64,000 bases of DNA from the NCBI RefSeq assembly GCF_017873965.1, contig NZ_JAGGKT010000008.1, positions 124,001-188,000 on the forward strand. The letters run 5' to 3'. Below, one piece after another: positions 61,287 through 64,000 of this stretch. The position numbers were made by a program, and so were the translations under genes. The DNA comes from Ammoniphilus resinae. Lineage in GTDB: Bacteria > Bacillota > Bacilli > Aneurinibacillales > RAOX-1. The notes beneath the pieces were generated by a model, which did not search any database, was not told the origin of the DNA, and saw only the letters and a list, made by a program, of their open reading frames with translations. Each line of letters opens with the position of its first letter. The first letter of the stretch is position 1.

Positions 61287-62198
61287 TTACCTTCTTCCAT
61301 CCAGTTTGGGGTCCATTGCATCTCGCAAGCCATCCCCAACAAAATTAAAAGCAAGAACGGTTATAAGGATCATCAGACCTGGAAAAAAGGGGTACCATGG
61401 CGCCATCACCATAATGGACAGACTTTGGGCCCCTTGTAGCATATTCCCCCAACTCGGTGTAGGCGGCTGGATTCCAAGCCCAAGAAAGCTTAAACCGGAC
61501 TCCGCTAAAATCACCCCACCCACCCCAAGTGTTGCCGCGACAATGATCGGACCAATGGCATTAGGAAGCATATGAAATAACATAATGCGCAGATTAGACA
61601 TCCCTATACTCTTGGCAGCCCAAATATATTCCTCCTGTCTAATTTTCAGAAATTCACCGCGGACTAGCCTAGCCGTTCCTGTCCAACCAAGTAAAATAAA
61701 AACGATGACGATATTCGTGAGGCTGGGCTCCAGCAAGGTGACAATGGTAATCAGCAAAAAGATGGATGGGAAAGCATTCACTAAATCAACCATCCGCATC
61801 AATATATTATCCACCCATCCCCCGTAAAAGCCGGCCATTGCTCCAATCATTGTCCCGACAAAGATCCCACCTAAAACCGAAGCGAAACCAACTAACAAAG
61901 AAACCCGGGCTCCATAAAATACCCTACTAAAGATATCCCGTCCATATTCATCTGTACCGAACCAATGCATAGATGATGGGGGTTGAAGCCTCTCCATTAA
62001 GTTCTGGGCAGCTGGATTATGAGAAACAAGAAAAGGAGCAAAAAGAGAGCCGAAGATAATCACCACCAATGCTAAAAACCCAATAACAGCTAATTTATTC
62101 ATACAAAATCGTTTGATCGTGATCTTTAAAAAGCTTTGATCGCTTCGATCTTTTCGGGTTGATTCATGAACAAACGCATGAAAAGGAATTTTCTCCAA
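61287..62198 (-). CDS. oppC: oligopeptide/dipeptide ABC transporter permease OppC
   Basis: This 303-aa permease has six membrane helices, an N-terminal OppC_N segment and the binding-protein-dependent permease motif IRQEEYIWAAKSIGMSNLRI with its EAA loop. HWFGTDEYGRDIFSRVFYGA is the OppC family marker. The TTG start at 62198 follows GGGAGGG by 6 nt, and the 5'-UTR hairpin element lies directly upstream. It is in a transcript with oppB and the binding protein and meets the FtsA-like gene tail to tail, 3 nt apart, without a visible terminator. Confidence 0.93.
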   Translation of the reverse strand: MEKIPFHAFVHESTRKDRSDQSFLKITIKRFCMNKLAVIGFLALVVIIFGSLFAPFLVSHNPAAQNLMERLQPPSSMHWFGTDEYGRDIFSRVFYGARVSLLVGFASVLGGIFVGTMIGAMAGFYGGWVDNILMRMVDLVNAFPSIFLLITIVTLLEPSLTNIVIVFILLGWTGTARLVRGEFLKIRQEEYIWAAKSIGMSNLRIMLFHMLPNAIGPIIVAATLGVGGVILAESGLSFLGLGIQPPTPSWGNMLQGAQSLSIMVMAPWYPFFPGLMILITVLAFNFVGDGLRDAMDPKLDGRR

Positions 62199-62219
62199 CT
62201 TCTTCCCTCCCCCTTCCTC

Positions 62220-62270
62220 TGTGGTTTGTGGACCACGCTAATTTGCTTTGCTTTCTACTCACAAACCATA
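62220..62270 (-). repeat. 5'-UTR hairpin element upstream of oppC
   Basis: Read on the minus strand: TATGGTTTGTG, a 29-nt loop ending GCGTGGTC, and CACAAACCACA. The arms pair at 10 of 11 positions. The 3' arm ends 21 nt before the TTG start and is followed by GAGGAAGGGGGAGGG. Together with its flanks it fills the oppB-oppC gap. Confidence 0.7.
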
Positions 62271-62274
62271 TGGT

Positions 62275-63270
62275 TTACTTATAATCGATTCGAGGGTCCA
62301 GGACGGCGTAAAGAATGTCGGCCAACAGGTTCCCAAGGACAACCAACATGGCGGAAAAAGTTGTAATCGCCATGATCACCGGATAATCCCTTTGAAAAAC
62401 GGCGTCCAAGAAAAGCAATCCGATCCCTGGATAAGAAAAAATCTTCTCCACTATCACCGCCCCGCCAAAAAAAGAAGGTAAACTTAAGCCAAATACCGTA
62501 ATCACAGGAATCAGACCGTTTCTTAATCCATGTTTATAGACAACCACCCATTCCCGCATCCCTTTTGCCCGTGCTGTTTGCATATAATTTTGTCCAAGGA
62601 CTTCCAACATACTGGCCCTGGTATAGCGTGTTAAGCCTGCTAGGTCAGCTGTACCAAGCGTGATCGCAGGAAGAATCAAGTGTTTGAGTTGATCTAAAGC
62701 ACCTGAGTCTGTCGATAAAAAACTAGCAATCCCACCAGCCGGGAAGATATTCCAGTAAACAGAAAATAACATGACCAACAAAAGTCCCAACCAAAAATTG
62801 GGGGTTGCTAGTCCTAAAAAGGCAAAAAATGTGGAGGTGTAATCAACCCAGCTATTCTTCTTTTTGGCGGCCAAAATCCCGATGGGAATGGATAATAAAG
62901 CTGCAAAGCAAAAAGAAGTGCCCATTAACAATAGGGTCTGGGGAAGCCGCTCCCAAATAAGATCCATTACAGGGACTTTGCGAATGAAGGATGTCCCCCA
63001 ATCTCCTTGGATAAAGTGAAAGAGCCAATTAAGATATTGAACCCAGGGAGGCTGGTCCAGCCCTAGGGCGGCCATCATTTTCTCCCGGTCTTCCGGTTTA
63101 ATCTTCGGATCCATCGCCAAATCCGTAGGCCCACCTGGGGATAAATACATCATAAAAAAGGAGACAAGAGTAATCCCGAATAGCAATGGAATGGCCTGCA
63201 GCAATCTTTTTAATATATAAGCTTGCACCTTCTCGACTTCTCCTTTGCTCTCAAGTTTCTTCTTTTCCAT
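62275..63270 (-). CDS. oppB: oligopeptide/dipeptide ABC transporter permease OppB
   Basis: This 331-aa permease has six membrane helices and the OppB markers YILKRLLQAIPLLFGIT and, in the EAA loop, YMQTARAKGMREWVVVYKHGLRNG. With oppC it forms the channel of a peptide or nickel-type importer. The ATG at 63270 has a poor SD; a GTG at 63228, after AGGAG, gives the usual OppB start MQAYILKRLL and may be correct. The REP-like element lies between it and the binding protein gene. Confidence 0.92.
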   Translation of the reverse strand: MEKKKLESKGEVEKVQAYILKRLLQAIPLLFGITLVSFFMMYLSPGGPTDLAMDPKIKPEDREKMMAALGLDQPPWVQYLNWLFHFIQGDWGTSFIRKVPVMDLIWERLPQTLLLMGTSFCFAALLSIPIGILAAKKKNSWVDYTSTFFAFLGLATPNFWLGLLLVMLFSVYWNIFPAGGIASFLSTDSGALDQLKHLILPAITLGTADLAGLTRYTRASMLEVLGQNYMQTARAKGMREWVVVYKHGLRNGLIPVITVFGLSLPSFFGGAVIVEKIFSYPGIGLLFLDAVFQRDYPVIMAITTFSAMLVVLGNLLADILYAVLDPRIDYK

Positions 63271-63311
63271 CCTATGAAGAAGTGGACAAGAATAGAAGAA
63301 AAGAAAAAAAA

Positions 63312-63418
63312 GGGGTCAGACCCTTGTCAAAATTTGTCGAATTAGTTAAGTAACCATAACCCCTATAAGTTTTATATAGGAATATTTATTCGACAAATTT
63401 TGACAAGGGTCTGACCCC
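63312..63418. repeat. REP/MITE-like element, intact copy
   Basis: Perfect 31-bp inverted repeats (63312-63342 and 63388-63418) surround a 45-bp A/T-rich centre. The tips read GGGGTCAGACCC, themselves near-palindromic. It is the best-preserved copy of a family also found at 53843-53952 and, decayed, at 8566-8668. No transposase gene is nearby. Confidence 0.9.
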
Positions 63419-63440
63419 CGATATACGATATGAAGATTTC

Positions 63441-64000
63441 TTATTCATAGGTCCAACGATAGATTTGATCCAAAGCCCCGGCCGGATGCTTGGTCATCCC
63501 CACCAAGGTCGGCGGATAGGCCCTGATTTCATTTGTATAATACAAAAAAGTATAAGGCTGCTCCTCAGCAATGATTCTCTGAAATTGAATTAAGATTTCT
63601 TTTCTTTTGTCCTGGTTCAGTTCCCGGACATTTTTCTCAAGCAGCCGATCCACTTTCTCATTTCGATAGGAAATAAAATTCAACCCGGAAGCAATCTCTT
63701 TACTATGCCAAATCGCCGTTGGATCTGGATCAACACCTAAAGACCAACCAAGAATGATCGCCTCAAACTTTTTTGTATCCACATAATCGTTGACGAAGGC
63801 GCTCCATTCCATAAGCCTGGGCTTGGCCTCTACACCAATCTCCGCCCATTGTTCCTGAACAATTTGCGAGACCATTTCCCTGGTCTTATTTCCCTGGTTT
63901 GTCATTAGGACAAACGAAAATTCCTTGCCATCCTTCTCCAAAACCCCATCTCCGTCCGAATCTGTCCATCCTGCTTCAGCTAACAGTTGCTTGGCTTTTA
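63441..64000 (-). CDS. oppA: peptide ABC transporter substrate-binding protein, C-terminal part
   Basis: This is the C-terminal 186 aa of a solute-binding protein of the SBP_bac_5 family (OppA/DppA-like). The frame is open to the window edge; the first in-frame TTG at 63941 is internal. Visible features include the DSDGDGVLEKDGKEF stretch typical of these proteins, the VQEQWAEIGVEAKPRLMEWS lobe and the C-terminal ILIQFQRIIAEEQPYTFLYY. It would capture peptides outside the cell for OppBC encoded downstream. Its signal and lipid-attachment site lie beyond the window. Confidence 0.92.
   Translation of the reverse strand, partial: KAKQLLAEAGWTDSDGDGVLEKDGKEFSFVLMTNQGNKTREMVSQIVQEQWAEIGVEAKPRLMEWSAFVNDYVDTKKFEAIILGWSLGVDPDPTAIWHSKEIASGLNFISYRNEKVDRLLEKNVRELNQDKRKEILIQFQRIIAEEQPYTFLYYTNEIRAYPPTLVGMTKHPAGALDQIYRWTYE

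Overview
The window reads as a chromosome segment of an endospore-forming member of the Bacillales; I cannot name the genus. Spore genes are scattered through it: gerW/ytfJ, an alpha/beta-type SASP, sspH, cotJB-cotJC and a refZ-like regulator. The gene order from thiI and iscS through an ezrA-like gene, refZ, rpsD, tyrS, acsA, acuB, acuC, ccpA and aroA(G) follows, as I recall it, the Bacillus subtilis chromosome, with local insertions and losses. Genes are mostly short operons or single units with strong Shine-Dalgarno (SD) sequences and clear intrinsic terminators. I see no rRNA, tRNA, CRISPR array, prophage or transposase gene.

Layout. 1-7.9 kb: 3' part of pyruvate carboxylase, ytfI-ytfJ, a SASP, a diacylglycerol glycosyltransferase-like gene, a TerC-type exporter and a lone ABC substrate-binding lipoprotein. 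8-16 kb: a small tyrosine phosphatase, menaquinone methyltransferase, cotJBC, thrS, a folC-like gene, zwf and a DUF2165 protein. 16-24 kb: rlmL, pdp and membrane or hypothetical genes, ending with an unusual heme-copper-oxidase-like membrane protein convergent with a sensor kinase. 24.5-31 kb: metal and sulfur handling (znuCB, feoA with a two-gene feoB, thiI, iscS). 31-38 kb: cell-envelope genes, a LutR/FadR-type regulator, azlCD and small spore or hypothetical proteins. 39-49 kb: the division and translation block, with an EzrA-like protein carrying an N-terminal TPM domain, refZ, rpsD, tyrS with a T-box leader, and a 7TMR-DISM kinase that has lost its response regulator. 49-64 kb: a class A PBP, acetate metabolism (acsA, acuB, acuC), mtnN, ccpA, aroA(G), an FtsA-like ATPase with beta-grasp-like repeats, and an opp peptide transporter running off the end.

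How genes work together. acsA, acuB, acuC and ccpA form a carbon-control module: acetyl-CoA synthetase, its deacetylase and accessory protein, and the catabolite regulator, with a consensus cre match over the acsA start codon. iscS and thiI form a tRNA thiolation pair. feoA and the split feoB make a ferrous iron importer. znuCB is a zinc/manganese importer without its binding protein nearby.

The most unusual content is not protein-coding. Three dispersed element families recur: (i) a 5'-UTR hairpin whose 3' arm ends 17-21 nt before the start codon of three unrelated genes; (ii) tandem stem-loop units of about 47-53 bp packed into the gaps between convergent genes, several sharing a common core; (iii) a REP/MITE-like element of about 105 bp with inverted ends, one copy having a perfect 31-bp inverted repeat. 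A possible three-way-junction RNA lies before a small zinc-ribbon gene.
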